From Chaetoceros tenuissimus (lineage: Eukaryota > Bacillariophyta > Thalassiosirophyceae > Chaetocerotales > Chaetocerotaceae), in contig BLLK01000046.1 in the NCBI GenBank assembly GCA_021927905.1, forward strand, positions 744,001 to 808,000: DNA of 64,000 nucleotides, in the 5' to 3' direction. The translations under genes and the position numbers were made by a program. Positions 1-10,984 of this stretch are shown here, in pieces. A model generated the notes under the pieces. The model did no database searches and was not told the origin of the DNA. It was given only the letters and a program-made list of their open reading frames with translations. Numbering within the stretch: position 1 is the stretch's first letter; each line of letters opens with the position of its first letter.

Positions 1-813
1 AAGAATGTGATAGATTTTAGTCTATCCAAGCTAAGCTCGGCACCTCACATCTACCATTTCAAGGGTTTTTTATCTAATGGGGAGTGCATAGATTTAATGA
101 ATGCTGCAGAAAATGTAGAACAGACTCAACAAGAAGCTGCAGCAATCATGGACGGTGAATCTCAAGACAATTGTTTGAAAACTGCTTCAGTGCGAAGCAA
201 ATGTATCGTTTCTTGGTTGAATAATGTTTCCAATGGAAATAGTGATGTGCTGACTATTCCCAGAGAACTTGGTCTTGTAACTGGTAATATCCTCTTGACT
301 GATGAAGCAAAGAAAAATGGCTGGTGTGAACCTTTACAGCTTGTACATTACATGGGAAATGGAGGTAAATTTGATCTTCACCATGATGGTTTACGTAGAG
401 GAATCACGGTTCTTTACTATTTGAATGGAGTTGGCAATACTTGGTTTCCTTTTGCAAATGAAAATGATATATTAAGTACAAATGATATTAAAAACAGAAA
501 TGATGCTCTACAGTTGGTTGAAAAATACGATATGCAACCTGGAACACATGGAGTTCTTGTTGCTGGCAAGAACTCCCAAATATTGAAATCCCATCTTGCG
601 AATGGAGGCATTGACAAGGAGCACATCATTGAAGTTAACCAAGGGGATGCTGTTGCATTTTATAACTACAAGACTGTGAATGGAGAGGTTGTTCGTGACT
701 GGAATTCCATTCATGCAGGCTTACCTACTACAGAAGAAGAAGGCGAAAAGTTTATTGCAAATCACTGGATGCATTGCGATGCATTTGACGAAAACTGGAC
801 CAGACGCTCATAG
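1..813 (+). CDS. 2OG-Fe(II) dioxygenase, prolyl 4-hydroxylase-like (5' end outside window)
   Basis: Predicted non-heme iron, 2-oxoglutarate-dependent oxygenase of the prolyl 4-hydroxylase type. The frame is open from base 1 and no ATG precedes the conserved part, so the 5' end or an upstream exon lies outside. Seen directly: the HxD iron ligands in FDLHHDG (His at 379-381, Asp at 385-387), then a YYLNG strand, then the distal iron His in NSIHAG (712-714), followed about 12 residues later by a Lys in EKFIANHW where the family binds the 2-oxoglutarate carboxylate. The C-terminus (NHWMHCD) is typical of the fold's last strand. The substrate cannot be told; protein proline, or another small target, is possible. 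The stop is at 811-813. Confidence 0.72.
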   Translation, partial: KNVIDFSLSKLSSAPHIYHFKGFLSNGECIDLMNAAENVEQTQQEAAAIMDGESQDNCLKTASVRSKCIVSWLNNVSNGNSDVLTIPRELGLVTGNILLTDEAKKNGWCEPLQLVHYMGNGGKFDLHHDGLRRGITVLYYLNGVGNTWFPFANENDILSTNDIKNRNDALQLVEKYDMQPGTHGVLVAGKNSQILKSHLANGGIDKEHIIEVNQGDAVAFYNYKTVNGEVVRDWNSIHAGLPTTEEEGEKFIANHWMHCDAFDENWTRRS

Positions 814-1056
814 AAAAGAATAATGTATAAATAGAGATTTAGAACCAATGCTTCAGACATGTTTTAAAAATATAATCCAGATTGATCTAGAAATGTACTG
901 AAGATTGTTTTTCAGTTTCTTAAACAACTTATGACTGTAATCAATGGTTCGAATCATTAAATTAGTTCCTTTCAATAGTCACAAAAGAAAGAACGATCTA
1001 CGGAGGAGAAAATAGATATTACTAGCAAAACAGTTTATTTCATTTAGATTAGGTGT

Positions 1057-1488
1057 TTAAGAACGTGGCTTCTCCTTCTTCTCCTTGTAAAGAGCAAGGA
1101 TGGAAACTCCCGCTACCTTTGCTACCTTAAATCTAACTCCAGGAATATCTCCTACAGCGTGTCCGGAACGTCCGAAACCAGAGATGAGTACTTCATCGTT
1201 CTCATCAACGTAGTTCAAACAACCATCTCTTGGTACGAAAGCTGCAATTTTCTTTCCGTTCTTGATAAGCTGTACACGTACGCACTTACGGATAGCACTG
1301 TTTGGCTGCTTAGCCTCAATTCCGATCTTCTCAAGAACAATTCCCTTAGCCATGGTAGCTCCTCCCATAGGGTTAGCCTTCATAGCAGTGATAGAGTTCT
1401 TCTTACAGTACTGCTTATCATTCCACTTTTGCTCACGGCGGTGGCTTCTGAGCTTACGTCCGGTACGAATTCCACTTGGCTTTCCCAT
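1057..1488 (-). CDS. RPS23: 40S ribosomal protein S23 (uS12)
   Basis: Cytosolic small-subunit protein uS12, which sits at the decoding centre. The 143-residue product has the exact usual eukaryotic length and matches the family end to end: N-terminal [18 protein letters not shown], central [20 protein letters not shown], the loop with [29 protein letters not shown] and the C-terminal KEKPRS. The PNSAIRK loop contacts the decoding site and carries the Pro that RIOX-independent prolyl hydroxylases modify in other eukaryotes. The single uninterrupted exon starts at the ATG read from 1488. The 790-base gap upstream is its promoter side. Confidence 0.97.
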   Translation of the reverse strand: MGKPSGIRTGRKLRSHRREQKWNDKQYCKKNSITAMKANPMGGATMAKGIVLEKIGIEAKQPNSAIRKCVRVQLIKNGKKIAAFVPRDGCLNYVDENDEVLISGFGRSGHAVGDIPGVRFKVAKVAGVSILALYKEKKEKPRS

Positions 1489-2278
1489 TTTAAATTGCTT
1501 TTATTATCTATGAGGAGGAAAAAGAAAGGTTAGTACAATGAATTCACACAAATGAAGGAACCAGATTTTCTTCAAGATTCCCATGCGATGTGTATGACGG
1601 ATTATTTGCATAGATTCATATGCCTCTTTTAATTTTTCGTACAACGAACATTTTCCATCCTTTAGACCATCATAGGTATCACTATCGTGACGTGAGGCAA
1701 GTGCACATACAACGTATTGTGCACAGTCGTTTTTACTTTCAATCTAGTTCTTGACCCAACTCAAAATCGAAGTCCGCGCCAAGAGTGCATCCATGCAATC
1801 ATAATTCTTGGTCATATATTCACATCGCTGAGCTAATTTGCATAGGCATAGAAGAGGAACATACCTAACTTGACACAAAAGTAAGCCTGCTAGTTAAAAC
1901 AGAAGAGACGAGCGATGAAACCAAAATGGCCTAGTAATGTGTGCTCCTCAAGTAAGTGGTAGAAATTGCTTGTTTGTAACGGTTTTTTAACTACTAAGGG
2001 GCGGACTGTGTTTATTTTCTACCCCTTCAAAAACACTAGATAGCTAGATATTTGCCACCTAGCTATTTACAGAAATCTAGGATTTTTGGTTTTTTATTAT
2101 TTACGATTGATGAAAAGATTACATAGACTGGAGTAGGTACGTTTACATTGTGTAAGGTTGTGTACTTCCAAACTAATTTCAATTAGGATTTTGGATGTGA
2201 TCTTTACGAGAAAGAGGTGTAGAGAGTAAAATGGAAGGAATTGGACAGGTATGTTTATTATTTATATAATAGCAGAAA
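1489..2278. other. Intergenic, promoter side of RPS23 and 3' side of the DUF3727-like gene
   Basis: No coding signal or RNA gene seen. A perfect 7-bp inverted repeat (TAGCTAG/CTAGCTA, 11-base spacer) lies at 2041-2065, and a near-CRE TGACGTGA at about 1689. Confidence 0.5.
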
Positions 2279-3388
2279 TTAATTCTCTGAGTTTCTGCCG
2301 TAGTCTTGGGATATTATCAATCCAGCCTTTTCAAATTCGCTTTGAAACTCTTTCTCAAGAATTGGAATAACTTCTGCGGCCTCTGCTTTTGAAAGTAGGA
2401 AACGTTGATCTGGTGCTAGATTTTCATCATCACTTCGTGCGACCAAAATCATCGGACGAAGCATTTTAACTAATGAATATGCTTTTCCATCTGGTCCCTC
2501 AAATCCTACAAGTCTCAATGCAGTTTCTTCTTCATCACTTTGCTTCCAAGTGCTTGGATCTTTCTGAGCAGTTTCTATATCTTTCTCTATCTCTGAAAAC
2601 AATTCACTAAATGCACTATCATCATCTGCCTGACTTCCAAGACCAGGGACATTGAAAGCATCCATCAATTCCTGTGCTTCCCTTTCTAATTCGGCATCTT
2701 CTTTGCCTAAAACTTCTTCCTTATAGTTGCTTCCAAGTTCCTTTTGAAAGAAAGAATCAAAGAAATCATCTTCTTCAGAATTATCCAAAATGTCAATCAC
2801 TTCTGATGCATCTCTATTATTATTTTTATCCCATCCCTGAATAAGACGATCAATATCTCCCTGTACTGTCAAACTTCTTGGTGTTCGTTGAAAAGTAAGT
2901 TGACAATTGTTGATGCTTTCAAACTTAGCAGCAGCCATTTCCATAATCTCTAGGTTATCGTCTTCATCTGGATCAATAAAATAGCTTGAACCTTCATCAT
3001 TTTCGCAATACACAGCCACTTGAGTATGGATTGGTGTTCCTATGCTGAATTCCTCACCATTGTAATCAAATGTAAATGCAAGATTACATGGAATAAAGGT
3101 TTTCATAAAAGGATCTGTGAATTCAATTGGTATACGAAGTTTTGGATCTATGAGTTCAAGCGATGCTTCTAATGGTGTCTGCTTATTTGATTTTTTAGAA
3201 GTTTTTCTGGCATAGCTCGGTCTTTCATCTTCTCCTGATTTGACAAATTCTACATCGATGATATCATCACTTTTTGCATACATTTGAGATTGAGAAGCAA
3301 TGTTCTTCGTATGAGCTGGTGCAAAAGCAGTTACTACCCTAAGACCTGAGAAGAGGAAAAGCAATTTTGGTGGACCGTAGAGCTTCAT
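2279..3388 (-). CDS. Plastid-targeted DUF3727-like protein
   Basis: 369-residue protein that begins with a hydrophobic signal peptide ending in VVTAFAPAH, the Ala-Phe cleavage motif of diatom plastid presequences, followed by a Ser/Lys-rich transit region. Residues about 80-170 (IPIEFTDPFMK, IGTPIHTQVAVYC, YFIDPDEDDNLEI) and about 290-360 (LRLVGFEGPDGKAYSLV, LRPMILVAR, ILEKEFQ) resemble the DUF3727/DUF1292-type plastid proteins of algae and plants, whose role is unknown. The middle is acidic and low in hydrophobic residues. Single exon. A role in plastid biogenesis is a guess from targeting alone. Confidence 0.72.
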   Translation of the reverse strand: MKLYGPPKLLFLFSGLRVVTAFAPAHTKNIASQSQMYAKSDDIIDVEFVKSGEDERPSYARKTSKKSNKQTPLEASLELIDPKLRIPIEFTDPFMKTFIPCNLAFTFDYNGEEFSIGTPIHTQVAVYCENDEGSSYFIDPDEDDNLEIMEMAAAKFESINNCQLTFQRTPRSLTVQGDIDRLIQGWDKNNNRDASEVIDILDNSEEDDFFDSFFQKELGSNYKEEVLGKEDAELEREAQELMDAFNVPGLGSQADDDSAFSELFSEIEKDIETAQKDPSTWKQSDEEETALRLVGFEGPDGKAYSLVKMLRPMILVARSDDENLAPDQRFLLSKAEAAEVIPILEKEFQSEFEKAGLIISQDYGRNSEN

Positions 3389-3713
3389 ATCAATTTACAA
3401 TAACACTATATTTCGACTGGTGGGTGAGTAATAAACTCTTTAATGCAATGATTGATTGTATGTTCTGTGTTTGGATGAAGCGGTTGGATTGTGATGGATT
3501 TTGGCATCCTTGCTCAGAATTTGAATGGTCCTCGTGGGCCCGTAACAACACGCGAAGACACTCTATCAACTTATTCCACATACGAGTACATTTTCAAACA
3601 AAAACAATAATTGCTTGATCAAGTAAAGTAGCAGTCATATTTCTTATAGTGTTAAGAATATATTTATATACATTAAAGACCAAGAATAGAGATTTTGCCA
3701 AAAGGATTGAAAT
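3389..3713. other. Divergent intergenic region
   Basis: A 325-base gap between two divergently transcribed genes, so probably a shared promoter region. Nothing specific recognised. Confidence 0.4.
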
Positions 3714-4178
3714 ATGGGGAAAAAGAGCAGAAAACCTAGCAAGGCACCATCACAACAACAGCAACAACAACCTGCACCAGCTGAACCGATTGCTTACCCA
3801 TCTGACGGACCTAGTGAAGAAGAGTTAAATAGTCTACAGACTAGTTCGTCAAGTCTACAAGCAAAGCTAGACCAGTTGACAGAACTTGCCCTAGCAAATA
3901 ATAGAGTCGAGTTTGTGAAGCAATTTGTTCCATTAGATTTGTCACCTGCTGATACAGATGGATTCCTAGCAGATTTAACTACGGCACCAGAAGCTGAAGG
4001 ACAATGGAGAAATCTTATCGCTGAAATAGCAGCAATATCAGCTGGCCGAGGTGTGGATAAGATAGAAGGGGATCAGGTTTCAAATGCAGTTTTTTTCTTT
4101 AGACACCCATTGTACGAGAAATGTGATAGGGAAGTTAGCTTCATATTCAAAAACGGGGAATGGAGAGCCGAGGGATAA
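3714..4178 (+). CDS. Small protein of unknown function
   Basis: 154 residues, not recognised. A basic, Gln-rich N-terminus (MGKKSRKPSKAPS then six Gln) is followed by a predicted helical stretch (EEELNSLQTSSSSLQAKL and onward) and a more conserved-looking C-terminal half with VFFFRHPLYEKCDREVSFIF ending in NGEWRAEG, which resembles an SnoaL/NTF2-like strand pair. The basic tail could suit RNA or ribosome contact. Supported by a good ATG context and by codon use like the neighbours. No introns. Confidence 0.6.
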   Translation: MGKKSRKPSKAPSQQQQQQPAPAEPIAYPSDGPSEEELNSLQTSSSSLQAKLDQLTELALANNRVEFVKQFVPLDLSPADTDGFLADLTTAPEAEGQWRNLIAEIAAISAGRGVDKIEGDQVSNAVFFFRHPLYEKCDREVSFIFKNGEWRAEG

Positions 4179-4443
4179 AGATTCTGAAAATAATGTCGAT
4201 TTAATTTAATTTTCTTAGAAATTGTTACATCTGTTCCCTCCGCATGCATTATCATGGTCAGGTGGTGACGGTTTTACTCGTTAGAGTTCTCAGCTATAAA
4301 GCTCCCGTACAGATGTTTTTAAGTTATACATTCTAACAAGAGTTTTTGAAGGTTGAGATATGAAAAGCGAAGATAAAAGTGTTGCAATTATGTGAGGTGG
4401 ACATGTATTAATCAGACCAAAAGATTCATAATATTTCACTTAC

Positions 4444-5588
4444 TCATTTTGTCGTGAAGTAAAGCCAGCTACTCAAGAGAACCAGCGCAGTTCCAAATAA
4501 TTGACTTGGCTTCAAATCTTCTCCATCCATCATGCTCTGGAAAAGAGCAGAGAATACGAGACCCAAGACGAGAGAGAAGCCCTTCATCACAGACCCACTA
4601 TGTTTATGGACTAATGCAGTCAAAACTCCACCTGTTGCCTTGACTGTGATGGGAATAAACGTTCTCCAGTCCCAATGTTTAAAATAAGAATCAATACCCT
4701 TACTACCATTCTCATCTTCATTTCTCGCAGTGGAATAATGACTCTTTAGCATGGAGATTACCAAAAAGAATGCAGTACAAATTGAGATCTCAGCAGAGTA
4801 AAAGTATGCATCTCTCTCCATGGATCCAACCACAAACTGTAGACTCTTTTGAGATAAAGATCCTGCTAATCCAGAAAGAAGCGTAGCGCTGATGCATGGC
4901 AAAATTCCCCAGATCAATCTACGCTTCAGATTTATTTTCTCTTCATCATTTGATGTATTCAACCTACCTCTCAAATTTAATCTACCTTCAAAAGCAAGTG
5001 GGGTTATACTTAGAATAGCCAACGCACATATTTGTAGAGGGGACTGAGTTTTCCCAATGACGAGGTAACAAAAAAGCGCTGCTGAAAGAGTCTTCAACTG
5101 ATTCAAGCCGTTAAATGTAAAGGAGTCCAAGTTTTGATAACTAGTATATGTACAAATGCCTTGTAAAGCGTACAAGAAGGATGGTAGACCTGCAGCAATA
5201 AGTGTTGAACACAATGTCCACCCTTTGATATTTGCACCTGTGAGGAAAACTCCTCCAATACCAATTGCAAACTTTACCATCTCTTCTACAAGGGCAAGAC
5301 TTCTCTTGTTTGTTTTCGGATGAATAAACTTCTTGGATATTCTTGGCATGATGGAGTAATTCAATGCCAAGAGCACTAGATACATAGTACCAGTTGGACT
5401 CAGAGTCGAAGATGAATGTGAAAGCATTGTGGCAGTTCCACCAATGATTGCAATGGGACCGACTATTTCGTAAAGAAAAGATGAGACAGATGGAGTTCAT
5501 GATAGAAGTCTGGAACTTTGCACGTTTTTGTTCTTCACTCACCCGTTTTTGAACTAATTCCAAACGAAGACTCAGGAAAACAAGTCAT
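4444..5588 (-). CDS. Nucleotide-sugar transporter, SLC35A-like
   Basis: Predicted Golgi or ER antiporter that exchanges a nucleotide sugar for the nucleoside monophosphate. About ten hydrophobic segments, with the family signatures around residues 110-150 (YQNLDSFTFNGLNQLKTL, ALFCYLVIGKTQSPLQ) and near the end (FSLVLGLVFSALFQS, LFGTALVLLSSWLY). My model has two exons: 5588-5543 (ATG ACT TGT ...) and 5462-4444, with a GTGAGT donor and an AAATAG acceptor. The junction keeps frame and gives 354 residues. If exon 1 is wrong, translation from the ATG at 5427 would still give all transmembrane segments. The sugar cannot be told. Confidence 0.8.
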
Positions 5589-8140
<2,552 letters not shown>

Positions 8141-8152
8141 AAAAGATATGCG

Positions 8153-8233
8153 GTAAGAAACATTGGTTCTGTGTTCATTCCAAGATTTTTCATGTGTATC
8201 TAACACGGAGCAAAAACTTATTTTTAATTTTAG
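8153..8233 (+). other. Candidate 3'-UTR intron between the THIC stop and the riboswitch
   Basis: A CGGTAAGAA donor begins 12 bases after the stop codon and a T-rich TTTTAATTTTAG acceptor ends at 8233, giving an 81-base intron like those in the coding region. The acceptor lies only 6 bases before the P1 helix of the aptamer. A second strong acceptor (TTATTGTCTACAG, ending 8462) lies downstream and would place the whole aptamer inside an intron. Confidence 0.6.
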
Positions 8234-8239
8234 AGCTAC

Positions 8240-8350
8240 ATGATCAAAGAAATCTGAGCGGGAGCTTCTTAGCTGAGAATTCGAAAGTCTAAAACCGTTT
8301 GAACCTGATCACGGTAACGCGTGCGAAGGGAATCAGATTTCTTTGATCAT
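8240..8350 (+). promoter_or_regulatory. TPP riboswitch (THI element) in the THIC 3' UTR
   Basis: Thiamine-pyrophosphate aptamer. Conserved parts in order: a short P3 hairpin (AGCU/AGCU) followed by GCUGAGA (8272-8278), the UUUGAACCUGAUC block (8298-8310), the P5 hairpin CACG/CGUG with a GUAACG loop (8310-8323), and CGAAGGGAA (8324-8332). P2 can form from GCGG and CCGU. P1 is an 18-bp perfect helix, 8240-8257 with 8333-8350. Eukaryotic TPP aptamers act through splicing or 3'-end choice, and THIC 3'-UTR aptamers are known in plants and predicted in diatoms. Whether this one regulates is not shown; predicted diatom aptamers have been reported as not always thiamine-responsive. Confidence 0.95.
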
Positions 8351-8599
8351 CAGTAATATTATGGGAAATGTAACATATTCCTAACTATAAAGACATTTAT
8401 TTAAACAAATTTACATTTGGTACCATTGACTTTGAAATCTTTTGTTTTATTATTGTCTACAGGTAATAGGTGGTTATTGACACGCTCAACGTCTTAGGAA
8501 CTTGGACTCTCACTCCAGCAGCTGCCTTGCGCCTTGCTGCCTTTTTTCACACACCTTCTTTGATCTTTGTGAACTGACCCATTATTAATATTAACAACC

Positions 8600-9766
8600 A
8601 TGGCGGATGAACTTGACACAGAGAATAACTTCGATGACGACGAGGCAGCAGCACTGTTCCTACGCGGCAGTGTAGCCGGTGTAGACAAAGTTTTACAAAA
8701 AGTAAATGAAGAGAGCCGAAAACGTTCTGAAAGATTCAATCAAAAAAATTTCACTCTAGGGGTTTTGAATGCGTTTCTTATTGTTTACATATTCGCTGCA
8801 TTCCCACAGCACTTTTGGATTTTATATGTGATTGAGGCTTTTATATTGATCCCAATCAAGTATAAGCAGATGTGTAATTTGAAGCCTTTATCTGGAAAAT
8901 ACTATGTCTATGATTACTGTTGGTGCATGAATTTCGTGGGGGTATTTGCACTATTGCTCCTAAGTGTCACAAGATTATCGGATACCTTTCATAAAGAGCT
9001 CTTCTTGGCATCTATGGGCACAGCTAATGGCCCTCTGTTAGGAGCAGCCTTTTTACTTCCAATGAATTCCTTGGTTTTTCATGATTTTGGAACGATGTGC
9101 GATTTGTTCATCCATATCTTTCCACCTATGCTTCTATATACACTGCATTGGAAGTCAGCTGAGATATTAGAAGCATGGCCAAATGTTTTCGAATTGGACT
9201 ATGATATCTATTTTTTCCCATCTGTAGAAAGAGAAACAAGACTTGGTCTCGGAACAGTTTTTGGAAATACAATATGTCTGTATTTACTTTGGTTGATTCC
9301 ATATACATTTTGGATATACACGAATTTAGATTTACCTAGAAGAGGAGAAGGTGATGCATATGATACAGTTTTCCATTCGACTATGCGCAAAGGACTAGGA
9401 GCTATAATCGGTAAATATATCTTTTCCAGACCTGATCATGTTATCAAAGACCAAGCAGAAACAAATTACTTTCTTGTCAAAGATCTTGTTGTCTACATGG
9501 GCGCTCATGCAATAGCTTCACTTCTATCTATTGTCACCCTAGCTTATTTGTGTTACAAAAACGAGTTCCTCAATGGGCTACTACTGGTCATATTAACTGT
9601 TGTATGCACAATGAGGGGAGCTGCAAGATATACTTATTACTCCACAAAGATGTACGTCAAAATGATCAGAGATGTTCTCGATGAATCACTGCTAGAGATA
9701 GCTAACGCAAAAAAGAAGAAGACAAAGGTGGCAAATGAAAGAACTCCATTAATTAATGCATCATAG
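8600..9766 (+). CDS. Glycerophosphocholine acyltransferase, GPC1-like (DUF2838)
   Basis: 388-residue polytopic membrane protein. After an acidic N-terminus and a basic amphipathic stretch (KVNEESRKRSERFNQK) come about eight hydrophobic segments. The family-like core is YYVYDYCWCMNFVG, then GTANGPLLGAAFLLPMNSLV followed by FHDFGTMCDLFIHIFPPML, matching the conserved NGPL/SLVFH/HxxP region of GPC1. Known members acylate glycero-3-phosphocholine with acyl-CoA to make lysophosphatidylcholine, at the ER. Single exon; ends at a polar KKKKTK tail. Its 3' end lies 38 bases from the convergent PsbP-like gene. The 5' UTR region may share sequence with the THIC terminator region. Confidence 0.78.
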   Translation: MADELDTENNFDDDEAAALFLRGSVAGVDKVLQKVNEESRKRSERFNQKNFTLGVLNAFLIVYIFAAFPQHFWILYVIEAFILIPIKYKQMCNLKPLSGKYYVYDYCWCMNFVGVFALLLLSVTRLSDTFHKELFLASMGTANGPLLGAAFLLPMNSLVFHDFGTMCDLFIHIFPPMLLYTLHWKSAEILEAWPNVFELDYDIYFFPSVERETRLGLGTVFGNTICLYLLWLIPYTFWIYTNLDLPRRGEGDAYDTVFHSTMRKGLGAIIGKYIFSRPDHVIKDQAETNYFLVKDLVVYMGAHAIASLLSIVTLAYLCYKNEFLNGLLLVILTVVCTMRGAARYTYYSTKMYVKMIRDVLDESLLEIANAKKKKTKVANERTPLINAS

Positions 9767-9803
9767 CCTATAAGATAATGTAAAATTATCACAACCAAAA
9801 GCT

Positions 9804-10634
9804 TTACTTTTGTGTAACATTGCTTTGGTCAGTTGCGACAAAACTATCCACTACTTCTTGTAGCGCGACTCCATCAGGACCATTAAAATCTTGCTGTAGA
9901 GCACTTGCGAACACAGCCATAAGTTGCCCATCATTGCTGTTTAAAGTAGCCTTCGCTAATGTTATTCTTTTCAACTCTGTTACCCCCATCTGTTCCATTA
10001 ACAACTCTGGCTTTTGAACATCAATATCAGTTTCTAACTTGAAATACAAGGTTTTCCCATCCTCTGAAATCGAAGCCGAATTAGGCACCACAATAGTTCT
10101 TGCAGATCCAGGTTTGTCTTTTTCTCTTCTCAATGCAATCAAATTGGCTATGGCAGTTTTATCTCCAATCGTAGGGAATGTGGACAAATCTCCACTTGCA
10201 TCGATACCTTCATCTGCTAGTAATGCAAATGTAGGGAAACGTTCAACAGCTATAACTTCAGCCTTTGCCATATCTCCTGCAGTAAAAATACTACTTCCGC
10301 GTCTACCCTTACCAGTCTTTTCGTCTGGAAGATCTCCTTTGACAGTTCTACGGATAGCATAATAACGTTTTGGAACATTCAGAGCGAACAATCCTTTTGG
10401 ATCAACAAATGTTTTCATTTCTACTGACTCTGCAACAGCATCAGCAGCTAGAGCCGGTGATGAGAAAGAAGCACCGACAATTGCTGTTGACAGAATGTTG
10501 CTGAAAAAGCTTCTACGAGAATCCATTTCATTTTGCATGGTTAACTTGGTCTGGAAAGTAGAGGACACCCTACTAGGCGACTGAAACGCTGAAGCTGCAC
10601 TTGAAAAGCATAGAAATGCAAGTAGGTAATTCAT
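9804..10634 (-). CDS. Thylakoid-lumen PsbP-like protein
   Basis: About 276 residues from the second ATG (10634), chosen because it puts the signal peptide first (MNYLLAFLCFSSAASAFQSP, an ASAF-type plastid motif); an upstream in-frame ATG at 10688 adds 18 unhelpful residues. A second, twin-arginine type signal follows (DSRRSFF, then SSPALAADA), so the protein should cross the thylakoid membrane by the Tat route. The mature part begins FVDPKGLFALNVPKRYYAIR and has PsbP-fold strands (AEVIAVERFPT, GKTLYFKLETDI, ATLNSNDGQLMAVFASA). Members assist photosystem II or NDH assembly; which one this is cannot be told. Confidence 0.83.
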   Translation of the reverse strand: MNYLLAFLCFSSAASAFQSPSRVSSTFQTKLTMQNEMDSRRSFFSNILSTAIVGASFSSPALAADAVAESVEMKTFVDPKGLFALNVPKRYYAIRRTVKGDLPDEKTGKGRRGSSIFTAGDMAKAEVIAVERFPTFALLADEGIDASGDLSTFPTIGDKTAIANLIALRREKDKPGSARTIVVPNSASISEDGKTLYFKLETDIDVQKPELLMEQMGVTELKRITLAKATLNSNDGQLMAVFASALQQDFNGPDGVALQEVVDSFVATDQSNVTQK

Positions 10635-10984
10635 TGTTGATGGTATTCCCTTTGTCAAAATAATATGATGCTTAAATCTCAATACCAAAAGATAATATAA
10701 CTTGCAACTGTGGTGGGTATTGTGTAAATAGAAGATTGAACATGGTTGTTTTAAGTACCACCAAGTACTTTTACGCAGACGTGAGTACGCACGTCGTTGT
10801 GCTTTTTTTCACTTCAAGGATATTTCTCTACCTAGCTAGATAAAATAGAAGATAGCCACTGTTGCTACAGTCTACCTTCGTTCTTGTTGATTTTTTTACA
10901 AAAACAATGACATAGTCTAGTGCGGCAAAGACTTGATTATTACAAATGTTACTACAAAATATAATCAAGAGTATGCCATCATTG
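10635..10984. other. Intergenic, promoter of the PsbP-like gene
   Basis: 350 bases without coding signal. Two dyads lie close together (see 10753-10795). Confidence 0.5.
10753..10795. promoter_or_regulatory. Paired dyads upstream of the PsbP-like gene
   Basis: AAGTAC-6-GTACTT at 10753-10770 and GACGTG-6-CACGTC at 10778-10795, both perfect 6-bp arms. The second has ACGT cores typical of bZIP/bHLH sites and lies about 145-160 bases before the ATG at 10634. Function is inferred. Confidence 0.35.

Noticed and set aside
945-960. GGTTCGAATC, a tRNA T-arm-like string
   Set aside because: The flanks do not pair into a proper 5-bp T-stem with a 7-base loop, and no D-arm, anticodon arm or acceptor stem is present.
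1159-1533. Open frame on the + strand across RPS23
   Set aside because: Shadow of the highly conserved RPS23 on the other strand.
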